Shown here piece by piece: positions 41,926 to 50,785 of a DNA stretch of 64,000 nucleotides (position 1 is the first letter of the stretch; the number at the start of each line of letters is the position of its first letter). A program made the position numbers and the translations under genes. A model generated the notes under the pieces. That model ran no database searches. It was not told the DNA's origin and saw only the letters and a program-made list of their open reading frames with translations. The DNA lies in contig DKGG01000055.1 in the NCBI GenBank assembly GCA_002453155.1, positions 1-64,000 on the forward strand. The letters are read 5' to 3'. The stretch is from Bdellovibrionaceae bacterium UBA6776. Its GTDB lineage: Bacteria; Bdellovibrionota; Bdellovibrionia; Bdellovibrionales; UBA1609.

Positions 41926-44900
41926 AAGGTTGATTTTTGTCCTGCTCGCAGGATTGATGGTGGGCAGCGCTGTAGATGCCAAGCCCACTCGAAAATCGCG
42001 GACCGTTGGGGATCTGTTAAAACGCATTGAAAAAAAAGCCAACAAAGTTTCCCTGAAAAAATCTCAGGGGAAACTTCCAGGCTACAAATCCATTGGAAAG
42101 TCCAGGGCCCGTGTGGACCTTCAATCCGTAAAACCTCCCTCTACAGCAAACCTTTACTATCCAGAGGGAACCAAAGATGCCAACTTGGAAAAGGCTACGG
42201 ATAAGGGAATCTCTCAACTCTATAAACTCTCAAAGCAATTTAAGAACAGTCCGCGTAGAGGAGAAATCTGGCTTCGATTGGCGGAGCTTTATGTGGAAAA
42301 GGCCCGTTTGATTGAATTCAAACTCAGTCAAGATTTTGAGGCCAAAATGAAGGAGTACATCGACAAAAAAAGATCGAAGCGTCCCGAACTGAATTTGGAG
42401 CCCGCTCAAGCTTACAACAAAAAAGCCATTCAGCTGTATAAATGGTTTATTAGAGATTATCCCAAAGATGAAAAGGTGGATCAGGCACTTTTCTTTTTGG
42501 GATACAACTATTTTGAACTGGGGCAATCGAAGACGGGAAGTCAGTACTACTCTCAACTGACAAAGAAATTTCCGCGAAGCTTTTATAATGAGGAGGCTGC
42601 CTTTGCTCTGGGCGAATATTATTTCGAAAACGAAAAGTATAAGACTGCGCTTCCTTACTACCATAAGGTTGCTAAGAACCGACGTGGCAGGTTGTTCTCC
42701 TTCAGTATGTACAAGTTGGCATGGACTCAATACAAATTGGGACAAATGTCCTCGGCTTTAAGATCCTTGGAAAAAGTGATTCGGGCAGGCAAAGAGAAGG
42801 GGGGCTCTTCGGGACCTTCCCGTCTTCGTTTGGCGTCGGAGGCTTCGAAGGATTTAGTGGTCTTTTATGCAGAGGCTGGAAAGCCTGAAAATGCCCGTCG
42901 ATATTTTGATGAACTCGTGGGAGCTAAGAAAGGTAGAGAGTTGATTGAGAAACTCGCCTATTTTTATGCGGACTCAGGAAATCGAAAGGCGGCTCAAGAG
43001 ATCTTTTCAAGCTTGATTGATGAAAATCCACAATCCGAAAAAGCTTTTGAGTATCAGTATCAGATCGTCAGTTTGTATGCCACTTCATCGACTTCTAACG
43101 AATTTCGCGGAGAGCTCTTTGAGTGGCTCAACAATTATGGTCCCGGCAGCCAATGGCAAAAATCTAACGATGACAAGCGAGAATTGGTTCAAAAGGTCAA
43201 CCAGTTGATGGAGTCGACCTTAAGAAACCACATCTTGCAAATTCACCAGACAGCCCAGAATTCTCGTACAAAGTACTCTCAAAACAAGGCTAAAGATGCC
43301 TATCAGCTTTATTTTAAGAAGTTTGATTCCGGAGAGAAAATCGACGAGATGCACTTTTTCTTTGCGGAACTTCTTTTTGATATGGGGGAATTTGAAGGCG
43401 CGGCTTACCACTACAACTGGATTGTTAAAAATGCGCCAAAGTCCCAGTACGCAGAAAAATCTCGTTTGAATACGGTATTGGCTCTAGAGAAAGCCCTGCC
43501 TTCAGAAAAAGATTTGAAAGATCGTTTGGGAGATTCACTGGATCCCGTTCCACTTGAAAAGAACGTGAAAAACTTCCTGTTGGCATCTAAGCAATATGAA
43601 GAGACCTATCCTAAAGGAGAAAATGTTCCGGCGATCAAATACAAAGCCGGCGCGCTTTATTACTACCACAATATGTTTGATGAAGCGCTGAACGAGTTCA
43701 ATGAAATCATTAAGGGGTATCCCAAGTCCGACTATGCAAAGAATGCAGCCAATTTAACTCTAGATATTTACAATTTGAAGAAAGATTTCGTGGGGCTTGA
43801 AAAGGCTGGAACAGAAATCTTGAAGAATGAAGATCTGGCGAGTGGGCAAGTAGGCACTCAGGTTAAATCGGTATTGCAACAAGTGTCTTTCAAGAAGGCT
43901 CAAGATCTAGAGTCCGAAAAGAAATATCAAGAAAGTGCGGAGTCTTTTAAAGCCTTTGCAGATCAAAACCCGGGATCTGATTTGGCAATCACAGCTCTCT
44001 TTAATGCGGGTTTGAATTTTGAAAGAGCCGGGCTTCTGGCGCAATCGGCAAATATGCATGAATCGGTTGTGAAAAAAGGTGGCAAAGCAGCTATTAAAGA
44101 GAAGTCTGAAAAAATTCTTCCTTCTCTGTATGAAAAAGTGGGGCGTTACAAAGAAGCCGCGTCTATGATGGAAAACTATGGTTCTAAGAATCCTAAAGAA
44201 AAAGAAGCCATCGATTATCTGTTCAACGCAGCCGTCATCCAAGATGGTGTTCGAAGGTACAGATCTGCAGCAAAAAACTATCAGGAGTATTTCGACCGAA
44301 GTAGAAGCGATGACAAGTATGACACTCTCTTCTTACTAGCAAAACTTTGGGAGCAAAGAGGCGGGATTTCAAAAGCCTCGGAGTATTACGGACGATTTTA
44401 CACCAGCCCCACAAAAGACAAATCCGCTGTTGTAGAGTCCGCCTTTCGAAATGCGGAGATCTTCCGAAAGAAACGCAAAAACTCCGAATATGAGCGTTGG
44501 CTGAAAAAGACGGTAGCTTCTCAGGAGGCTCTTTCAAAGAATTCTAAAAGTGTTGGTGTGAGGTTCGCCGCGGAAGCTCAGTTTGATTTGGTCAAAGGGC
44601 GGTTTGAGGAACTTACTAAGGTTAAAATTCCAGCAAACCCGGCAAAGCAAAAATCAGCGGTGGACAAGAAGCTTTCGCTGCTCAACAAGCTGAAGGATGA
44701 TCTGAAGTCTGTAATTGCCTATGATGATGGGCCTACGGTTGTTGCGTCTCTGACACTGTTAGGTCAGGCCTACCAACATATGGCCGCGGCCATCTTTGGC
44801 GCACCCACTCCTAAGGGCTTAGACGAGGAAGGGTTGAAGCAGTACAAAGAGGGCGTGCGGGGAATTGCAGCACCTTTTGAGAAGGAAGCCATTGCCAATT

Positions 44901-45754
44901 ACAAATCGGCCATCGAACGTGGTTTTGCTTTGAAGGGATATTCAGAGTGGTTGATTCGAGCCCACCATGAGTTGTTTCAATTGGATCCTTCCCAATTGTC
45001 TTATAAAGAGGAGCAGGCTGCCGTTAGTTCCGAGTGGGATTCCACCAGCAAACTTTTGTCTAAAGACGAATACAAAGATCTGAAGTTTGCCGTGGATTCT
45101 AACAGTGAAGCCAATACGGTGCGAGAGGCATCAAAGCTTTTGGGCAAGAATACGGAAGACTTAGGGGCACTGATGGCTCTGGCAACGATTCACCACGCAA
45201 AGAATGAGCCGGGGCTCTCCGAAATCATTCTAACTCGGGCGTTGAAGTCCAGTCCCAATGAGCCGGCTATTTTTCACAATCTTGGGATTATCTATTTAGA
45301 GCGAGGGGATTTGAGGGAGGCTTTGGCATCTTTTGAAAAAGCGAATGAGCTGGACTCTAAACATCTACCCACCGTCCAAAGTCTAGCAAGTATCTATTTG
45401 AAGTATTTTGATTACAAAAGAGCCTATGAAATTTTGAAACCGATGAAGTCCAAAATTTATGAAGGACTTTCGAGATCAACGACTCATCAATTGGAAATGG
45501 CTAATGGTTTGGGTGTTGCCTCGGCCAACGTCGGTGAGAACGATGAAGCTCTTTCAAACTATGATAAAGTTTTAAAAGTAGACGGACAAAATACTTCTGT
45601 TCTATTGAACAAAACAATTCTTCTGGCGGAAAGAATAAAAAGCAAAGACAAGGCCACTGAAGTCTTGAATAAACTTAAGTTTCTGGCAGATGATAGAGAT
45701 ATGCAGCAAAAAGTGCGGTATTTGGAAGGTCAGATATCGCAATTGAAGGATTAG
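41900..45754 (+). CDS. Very long periplasmic TPR protein, GltD/AgmU-like
   Basis: 1284 aa, the largest gene of the window. The signal segment is LIFVLLAGLMVGSAVDA, followed by a basic stretch and then many TPR/Sel1-like repeats (for example RGEIWLRLAELYVEKARLIE, QALFFLGYNYFELGQSKTGS, YKAGALYYYHNMFDEALNEF, and a canonical TPR pair near residue 1120: IFHNLGIIYLERGDLREALA). It has few aromatic barrel features. Length and repeat content resemble Myxococcus GltD/AgmU, a periplasmic scaffold of gliding. Identity by architecture and context only. Confidence 0.65.
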   Translation: MLEHRAVAKRLIFVLLAGLMVGSAVDAKPTRKSRTVGDLLKRIEKKANKVSLKKSQGKLPGYKSIGKSRARVDLQSVKPPSTANLYYPEGTKDANLEKATDKGISQLYKLSKQFKNSPRRGEIWLRLAELYVEKARLIEFKLSQDFEAKMKEYIDKKRSKRPELNLEPAQAYNKKAIQLYKWFIRDYPKDEKVDQALFFLGYNYFELGQSKTGSQYYSQLTKKFPRSFYNEEAAFALGEYYFENEKYKTALPYYHKVAKNRRGRLFSFSMYKLAWTQYKLGQMSSALRSLEKVIRAGKEKGGSSGPSRLRLASEASKDLVVFYAEAGKPENARRYFDELVGAKKGRELIEKLAYFYADSGNRKAAQEIFSSLIDENPQSEKAFEYQYQIVSLYATSSTSNEFRGELFEWLNNYGPGSQWQKSNDDKRELVQKVNQLMESTLRNHILQIHQTAQNSRTKYSQNKAKDAYQLYFKKFDSGEKIDEMHFFFAELLFDMGEFEGAAYHYNWIVKNAPKSQYAEKSRLNTVLALEKALPSEKDLKDRLGDSLDPVPLEKNVKNFLLASKQYEETYPKGENVPAIKYKAGALYYYHNMFDEALNEFNEIIKGYPKSDYAKNAANLTLDIYNLKKDFVGLEKAGTEILKNEDLASGQVGTQVKSVLQQVSFKKAQDLESEKKYQESAESFKAFADQNPGSDLAITALFNAGLNFERAGLLAQSANMHESVVKKGGKAAIKEKSEKILPSLYEKVGRYKEAASMMENYGSKNPKEKEAIDYLFNAAVIQDGVRRYRSAAKNYQEYFDRSRSDDKYDTLFLLAKLWEQRGGISKASEYYGRFYTSPTKDKSAVVESAFRNAEIFRKKRKNSEYERWLKKTVASQEALSKNSKSVGVRFAAEAQFDLVKGRFEELTKVKIPANPAKQKSAVDKKLSLLNKLKDDLKSVIAYDDGPTVVASLTLLGQAYQHMAAAIFGAPTPKGLDEEGLKQYKEGVRGIAAPFEKEAIANYKSAIERGFALKGYSEWLIRAHHELFQLDPSQLSYKEEQAAVSSEWDSTSKLLSKDEYKDLKFAVDSNSEANTVREASKLLGKNTEDLGALMALATIHHAKNEPGLSEIILTRALKSSPNEPAIFHNLGIIYLERGDLREALASFEKANELDSKHLPTVQSLASIYLKYFDYKRAYEILKPMKSKIYEGLSRSTTHQLEMANGLGVASANVGENDEALSNYDKVLKVDGQNTSVLLNKTILLAERIKSKDKATEVLNKLKFLADDRDMQQKVRYLEGQISQLKD

Positions 45755-45760
45755 GCAACT

Positions 45761-46063
45761 ATGTTGAAGGGTTTTGGTTGGATGAACAGAAGGACTTATG
45801 GAATTTGGATTTCGTTATTGAGCCTCTTCCTAGGTTTGCCCTTATGGGCACAGTCTTCAAAATCCAAAGCGGGTGATGTTCGAACAGAGAAAATTCAGTT
45901 TGATGATGAGTTGGTTGAAGGTGAACTTCGAAAGCCTGAACTTTTTTATCTTCTTCAAAAAAAGCAATTCAATTACAAGCGATTGATCAAACTGAGAGAG
46001 AATTTTCTTCCGGAGATGAGAAGAGACGCTGAGAAAATTCCAGTGGGGAGAGTGGATCAATGA
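45761..46063 (+). CDS. Small secreted protein, GltF-like position
   Basis: 100 aa with a signal or N-anchor (WISLLSLFLGLPLWAQS), then a charged helix pair (FDDELVEGELRKPELFYLLQ, YKRLIKLRENFLPEMRRD). No family is recognised by eye. It lies between the long TPR protein and the FHA/TonB-like protein, and its stop overlaps the next ATG. This position corresponds to gltF in the Myxococcus gltD-E-F-G order. ATG 45782 is an alternative start that keeps the signal segment. Confidence 0.55.
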   Translation: MLKGFGWMNRRTYGIWISLLSLFLGLPLWAQSSKSKAGDVRTEKIQFDDELVEGELRKPELFYLLQKKQFNYKRLIKLRENFLPEMRRDAEKIPVGRVDQ

Positions 46064-48177
46064 AGCAACCACTGGTCTTAAAAATTTACCGTGATGGTCA
46101 GCTGATCAATATTCAACAGTTTACAACTCCGCAAGTGGTCTTCGGTCGCGGGGGAGATGTTCAGGTTGCTTTGGAAGATGATTCTATTTCTCCCATTCAT
46201 GCTCTGCTGGATGATCGTGGCAATCAGGTGGTTCTTTCTGACTTGGGATCTCAAACAGGAACCTATCTCAGTGGGAAGCGTGTTTTAGAGTCTGAAATTA
46301 AGTCGGGCGAAGAAATTCGCCTAGGCCCATTTGTGGTTCAGTTTTTTATTGGAGTGCCTCGGCCAGCGGGAATTCCTCAGCCTATGGCTACGGATAAGGA
46401 AGACCTACCCGCCGCACCAGAGGTGAATGAAGAGCCTCCGGAACTTCCTGAAGAAACTGCAAAGCTCAGTTTAGGAGAGCCGGCACCCGAAGAAGAAGAG
46501 GTTCAAGCTCCGTCGGAACCTGAGGAGCCGCCGTCCATTCAAGAACCGTCCACACCTGATGAGCCTGAAGAAATCGAGGAGGTGACATTCGTTCCTCCTC
46601 CTCCGCTGTCACAGGATTCTGTGGAGGGACGTCCTCCGGAAGAAAAGCGTGGTCGTGTTTCCGGAAAAACCTATGCTCCAGACAGCTTCAATTCGGATCC
46701 GAAAGAAGTGGTTCGTCCTGGAAAGGGCTCTGTTGTTGAGATCATCGTTTTTTGGCACGAAAGAGCCATTGCCACTTATCACTTTACACGCAAAGGAAAC
46801 ATCAAGATCGGTGGCAGTGAGTCCAGTGATGTGTTTGTTCCCATTATGGCGCGGGGATCTACATTTACACTTGTAAAACTCAACCGAGATCAAGCAACGA
46901 TTTGTATCAGTCCTGAAATGACCGGCGAATTGGTACGTTTTGATGACTCCATTCCCATCAAGCAACTGGCGCGCATGAACAAGCTGCGAGACAGTGGTGA
47001 TCATTACGAGTTGGATTTGAAACAAGGCGAAATGATACGAGTGGCTTTGGACCATGGTTTGATTTCACTGATCGTTAGATATAAAGAGGCCACTCCCAAA
47101 GCTCTAGCGGCTCCATTGCTGGATCTTTCCACTTCAGAATTGACGGGTGTGGTCTTGTCCTTGGTGATCGGATCTATCCTTAGTCTTTACATGTTCGTTT
47201 ATGCTCCTCAGACATTGAATCCGGATGAGGCGATGATTGAAGAGCCTTTAAGAAAAGCCATTGTGAAATTTAATCCGCCCAAGAAAAAGATCGTGGTTGC
47301 GAAGGACGAGCCCCAACAGGTTCCCACCGAAAAAAAGGTAGTGAAGGTCGCAGAAAAATCTCCGATCTCGAAGGCGGCTAAGCAGGAACGACAAACGCCC
47401 ACTCCTTCAAAAGAAAAAGCAGGTAAACCTGGTAAAGCCGGTGAAGTGGCCCCCAGCAAAAAGCCTTCTAAATCTAAAGAGGTGGGGTCTGCTCGTCCCG
47501 GAGGCTCTCAAAAGACAGCCGCTAAAGATGGAGCCAATGCGAAGTCTGCAAAGCCCGATCCAATGAAAACCGGTTTGATGAGTGCTTTTGGATCAAAAGG
47601 TCTTCAGGACAAATTAGACAAAGCTTATTCGGGCTCTGGAGAGTTGCAGGGTCTTGCGGACCAAGCCACTGGAACTTCCGGAATGGCAGACACTCGACCG
47701 GGTGAAGGTTTGGGAACCAAGATGAAAGAAGGGGCCAGCGGAAAAGGTGAGTCCATTGTCGGTATCTCTGGCGTTGGAACCAAAGGCCGTGGAACAGGAA
47801 CCACCGGATATGGCAGCGGCGGAATTGGTAAAAAAGGCTCTGTGGAAATCGATGTGGGTGGCGGAGGAGCCGGTTTTACAGGTTCTATTGACAAGGAAGC
47901 CATTCGTCGTGTTATTCGCGACCACCTTCGTGAAATTCGAACCTGTTACGAGCGTGCCCTTCAACGTCAGCCCGATCTTTTTGGAAAAATCACTCTCTCA
48001 TGGGTGATCGAAGAAAAAGGGCGAGTGAAATCTGCGAAAGTGGTTTCCAACGATATGGGCAATGCGGAAGTGGCCCAATGTATTAAGTCAAAACTTCAAA
48101 CATGGACATTCCCAGACCCACCTCCAAATACTTTGGCTGAGGTCGAGAGTTATCCGTTCGTGTTTGCATCACAATAA
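46060..48177 (+). CDS. FHA / TM / AgmX-PglI C-terminal domain protein, GltG-like
   Basis: 705 aa, joining cytoplasmic phospho-recognition to the periplasm. Residues 1-100 form an FHA domain (VVFGRGGDVQVALEDDSISP, HALLDD; the usual Asn in the second loop is Ser, SQTGTYLSG). A Pro/Glu linker (~105-215) leads to a second FHA-like beta domain (~225-345). One TM helix (~361-382) is followed by a Lys/Pro-rich then Gly-rich extended region (~390-605). The last ~95 residues have the AgmX/PglI pattern: IDKEAIRRVIRDHLREIRTC, ERALQRQPDLFGKITLSWVI, with cysteines at ~628 and ~672. That end is TonB-like and would reach the periplasm. Best match in architecture: Myxococcus GltG. Confidence 0.75.
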   Translation: MKQPLVLKIYRDGQLINIQQFTTPQVVFGRGGDVQVALEDDSISPIHALLDDRGNQVVLSDLGSQTGTYLSGKRVLESEIKSGEEIRLGPFVVQFFIGVPRPAGIPQPMATDKEDLPAAPEVNEEPPELPEETAKLSLGEPAPEEEEVQAPSEPEEPPSIQEPSTPDEPEEIEEVTFVPPPPLSQDSVEGRPPEEKRGRVSGKTYAPDSFNSDPKEVVRPGKGSVVEIIVFWHERAIATYHFTRKGNIKIGGSESSDVFVPIMARGSTFTLVKLNRDQATICISPEMTGELVRFDDSIPIKQLARMNKLRDSGDHYELDLKQGEMIRVALDHGLISLIVRYKEATPKALAAPLLDLSTSELTGVVLSLVIGSILSLYMFVYAPQTLNPDEAMIEEPLRKAIVKFNPPKKKIVVAKDEPQQVPTEKKVVKVAEKSPISKAAKQERQTPTPSKEKAGKPGKAGEVAPSKKPSKSKEVGSARPGGSQKTAAKDGANAKSAKPDPMKTGLMSAFGSKGLQDKLDKAYSGSGELQGLADQATGTSGMADTRPGEGLGTKMKEGASGKGESIVGISGVGTKGRGTGTTGYGSGGIGKKGSVEIDVGGGGAGFTGSIDKEAIRRVIRDHLREIRTCYERALQRQPDLFGKITLSWVIEEKGRVKSAKVVSNDMGNAEVAQCIKSKLQTWTFPDPPPNTLAEVESYPFVFASQ

Positions 48178-48198
48178 GGAAATTAAGGGGAGGATATC

Positions 48199-48888
48199 TT
48201 GGAAAATCAAACAGTAAATGCGGTACTCACCGACCAGTGTGCTGCTTACGGCAACTTTGTTGCGAAGGCCTTTTGTGAAGGCGGACTGGTCATGTACATC
48301 ATTTTGGTTGTGGGTTTGCTCACACTCTTTCTGGTGGTGGAAAGATTTATGGCTTTGCAAAGACTTACAATTGATAAGTCTCAGGTGGCCGAAAATCTTT
48401 TTGCGATGATTCTTCGTGGGGACTTGAGGCAGGCCATTGCTTTTTGTGATAGTAAGCCCGCCCCTTTAACCAACACTTTGAAGGCGGGTTTGGTTCAAGC
48501 GATGAATAGAAGACCAGATGAAGAAATTCAGGTGGCCATGGATGCTTCCGTATTGCGTGAAACTCCTCGGCTTGAAGGTTGGGTGTCATTCCTCGCTGTT
48601 TTTGGAAACATGGGAGTTTTGATTGGATTGGTTGGAACAATCATTGGTTTGATTCGATCTTTCAGTGGTGTTGCGGAAGCGGATGCCGCAACCAAGGCTG
48701 CAGAACTTTCAAAAGGAATTTCTGAAGCTCTTAACTGTACGGCGTTCGGTTTGATGGTTGCGATTACAGCCATTTTCTTCTTTGGATTCTTTCAAATTCG
48801 AATCGGTCGAGCCATCAACGATATGCAAGAAAGCAGCATGACTTTGATGAACTTGGTTGTCTCTAACAGAGACAAATTGAAAGGCTAA
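48199..48888 (+). CDS. TolQ/ExbB/MotA-type motor protein, AglR-like
   Basis: 229 aa, TTG start behind GGGGAGGA. Three TM helices: LVMYIILVVGLLTLFLVVER, WVSFLAVFGNMGVLIGLVGT with the TolQ loop IGLIRSFSGVA, and ALNCTAFGLMVAITAIFFFG. The MotA/TolQ/ExbB channel signature is clear. The stator builds the proton path with the two TolR-like proteins that follow at 1-2 nt distance. Energises Tol, TonB or Glt-type machinery; the neighbours favour the last. Confidence 0.88.
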   Translation: MENQTVNAVLTDQCAAYGNFVAKAFCEGGLVMYIILVVGLLTLFLVVERFMALQRLTIDKSQVAENLFAMILRGDLRQAIAFCDSKPAPLTNTLKAGLVQAMNRRPDEEIQVAMDASVLRETPRLEGWVSFLAVFGNMGVLIGLVGTIIGLIRSFSGVAEADAATKAAELSKGISEALNCTAFGLMVAITAIFFFGFFQIRIGRAINDMQESSMTLMNLVVSNRDKLKG

Positions 48889-48889
48889 C

Positions 48890-49363
48890 ATGGCCCATAT
48901 TGATGACGGTGGTTCAGGCAACCGCGCTGCAAGTGTCGATTTAAATTTGGTCCCTTTCATCGATTTGATGTCGGTGATGATCATTTTTTTGCTCCTCACT
49001 GCGGTTTGGACTCAGGTTTCAATGATTCAAATTGGAAGTTCCATTTACGGAAAGAAAACCTCTGCGGAGCCGGTCGCTCCTCCTCCCCGAGCAGAGATTC
49101 CTTTCCGTTTAGATGTGCAAACGAACGGTTACCAGGTCGTCATCGGTCAGCGTCGCTTTCAAGTTCCCAAGGTCGATGATCAATACGATCAAAAGACCTT
49201 GATCGAAAAATTGAAACAGATCAAAGAGATTTACCCTGAAAAAGAGGATGCGGTAATTACGGTTTTAGATGAGCTTCCTTATGATTCTCTTATTGTTGGA
49301 ATGGATGCTCTCTTGAATTCAGGTTTTCCGATGATTTCAGTGGCAACACAAGGAGCAGAATAG
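48890..49363 (+). CDS. TolR/ExbD-type protein 1, AglS/AglQ-like
   Basis: 157 aa. A single TM helix, VPFIDLMSVMIIFLLLTAVW, has the conserved proton-binding aspartate (Asp25). The periplasmic part (FRLDVQTNGYQVVIGQRRF, then DDQYDQKTLIEKLKQIKEIY and AVITVLDELPYDSLIVGMDA) is ExbD-like. Start is one base after the TolQ-like stop. Confidence 0.88.
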   Translation: MAHIDDGGSGNRAASVDLNLVPFIDLMSVMIIFLLLTAVWTQVSMIQIGSSIYGKKTSAEPVAPPPRAEIPFRLDVQTNGYQVVIGQRRFQVPKVDDQYDQKTLIEKLKQIKEIYPEKEDAVITVLDELPYDSLIVGMDALLNSGFPMISVATQGAE

Positions 49364-49947
49364 TGGCAATTCGAGTGCCCGGACTTCGCAGTCGTCATGG
49401 AAGATTGAAAAGTTCAAAACGAAGTGCTGTTGCGGTCCTTCAGCTGACGGCCATGGTGGATATGTTTACAGTTATGGTGGTATTTCTTCTTCAAAATTAT
49501 GCAACCACCAACCAGGTGCTGCCCATCAGTGACAAGGTCAATTTGCCTTCAGCAATGGAAGTGAAGGAGCTTAAGCCTTCAAATGTTGTAGTGATTTCTG
49601 AAGAGGGCATTTCCTTTAACAATGAAATCGTGGCGACCATTGAAGACTTGAAGTCTGCAGAGGACTGGCTTTTGCCAAAGCTTGAGAAACCCATTCGCGA
49701 AGTGATTCGTTTGGGCACGGAAAAAAAGAATTCCATTGGTGAAAAAATCCGGAGCGCAGTCAATGAAGCAAAGACCGGGCCGAAGCAAGAGGAAGAGATT
49801 GATGATTTTTTAAAGCTGACCATTCAAGCAGATAAGACTGTGGACTTTCTCAGTGTAAAGAAAATCATGTACACCGTCACTGAGGCAGGAATTCAAGAGA
49901 TCAATTTTGCAGTTCTTAAAAAGCCAGAGGACAGTGCCATCAATTGA
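49363..49947 (+). CDS. TolR/ExbD-type protein 2, AglQ/AglS-like
   Basis: 194 aa, GTG start overlapping the previous TAG by one base. The TM helix TAMVDMFTVMVVFLLQNYA has its aspartate at residue 33. The periplasmic domain (VKLKPSNVVVISEEGISFN-like strand, later FLKLTIQADKTVDFLSVKKI and TVTEAGIQEINFAV) is longer than in the first copy. One TolQ-like plus two TolR-like subunits is the composition of the Myxococcus Agl motor, where both Asp-bearing TolR proteins are needed. Confidence 0.86.
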   Translation: MAIRVPGLRSRHGRLKSSKRSAVAVLQLTAMVDMFTVMVVFLLQNYATTNQVLPISDKVNLPSAMEVKELKPSNVVVISEEGISFNNEIVATIEDLKSAEDWLLPKLEKPIREVIRLGTEKKNSIGEKIRSAVNEAKTGPKQEEEIDDFLKLTIQADKTVDFLSVKKIMYTVTEAGIQEINFAVLKKPEDSAIN

Positions 49948-49956
49948 TCTGAAATT

Positions 49957-50667
49957 CTAGGCAGCTCGATTTTGCGACATCATATCCATTTTAGTCTTGA
50001 TGTAAGTGACGATATTCGCTTTGTTTTCAGAATTGAGAGCCTTAAATTGAAGGCCCATATTTTTCTCGTTCACATAGCGAATTTCAGCCTTGGCACTGAT
50101 CTCCCCTCCAAAATCAGCAGATTCAATTCGAATTTGTACTTCTTCGCCGGGATAGAGCATCGGGATGGGCTCCAAACCCAATCCTCCTTCACTGATGGAT
50201 TTTAAACTAGAAATGTAGGTTTGATTGTTCAAGATGACCGTAACCTTACCTTGCGCACGAGCGCGGGGGTGCTTTCTGAGGTCTATTCCGAGGTCGTTCA
50301 TTAAGTCATGAAGTTCCATGACAGGGGTCCATTTTTTGAAGCCTCGGGTCCAGACCAAAGCGCGGGCAGCACTTTCTTGATCCTTTGTGAAAGTCTTCAA
50401 TTGATTGACCAGTTCTTCTCTGGAAACAGGTCCCATTCTTTTTCCATGGTTTACATAGAACCACTGGTTTTCAATTTGTAAGTCGGCTTTGATCGCTTTT
50501 AAATGGGGAAGGGACTGTGTCCACCACGCAAGGGATTTCCATCCAGTTTGCAAGGGGCCCCAAATTTGGCATTCTTCGGTGATTTCACCGGAATCTATTT
50601 TTCGCTTTAAAATTTCAGTGGTGAACGGGCCTTCCACCCGAGCACTTTGAAGAATAAACCATTTCAT
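49957..50667 (-). CDS. Double GYF_2 (DUF4339) plus PilZ domain protein
   Basis: 236 aa from ATG 50667; the frame extends upstream to 50829 but that part is Pro-rich and lacks a start signal. Two GYF_2-like modules: WFILQSARVEGPFTTEILKR (residues 3-50) and WFYVNHGKRMGPVSREELVN (~70-120). A PilZ domain follows (~140-230): DLRKHPRARAQGKV, SISEGGLGLEPIPM and GLQFKAL. GYF modules bind Pro-rich peptides, and Pro-rich segments are present in the neighbouring GltG-like protein (46060-48177), so a c-di-GMP-regulated link is imaginable. The gene is convergent to the motor genes, nine nt away. Confidence 0.72.
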   Translation of the reverse strand: MKWFILQSARVEGPFTTEILKRKIDSGEITEECQIWGPLQTGWKSLAWWTQSLPHLKAIKADLQIENQWFYVNHGKRMGPVSREELVNQLKTFTKDQESAARALVWTRGFKKWTPVMELHDLMNDLGIDLRKHPRARAQGKVTVILNNQTYISSLKSISEGGLGLEPIPMLYPGEEVQIRIESADFGGEISAKAEIRYVNEKNMGLQFKALNSENKANIVTYIKTKMDMMSQNRAA

Positions 50668-50785
50668 TGAAACTATATCGGAGAGCGTCGAACCCAACCT
50701 AAGAAAAAAATGAGGGGGAGGAGGCGCGGAGGGTGTGTTAGCAAAATTCGTGCTCAATGGCACGAACTGAGCTATACTGAAGCTT

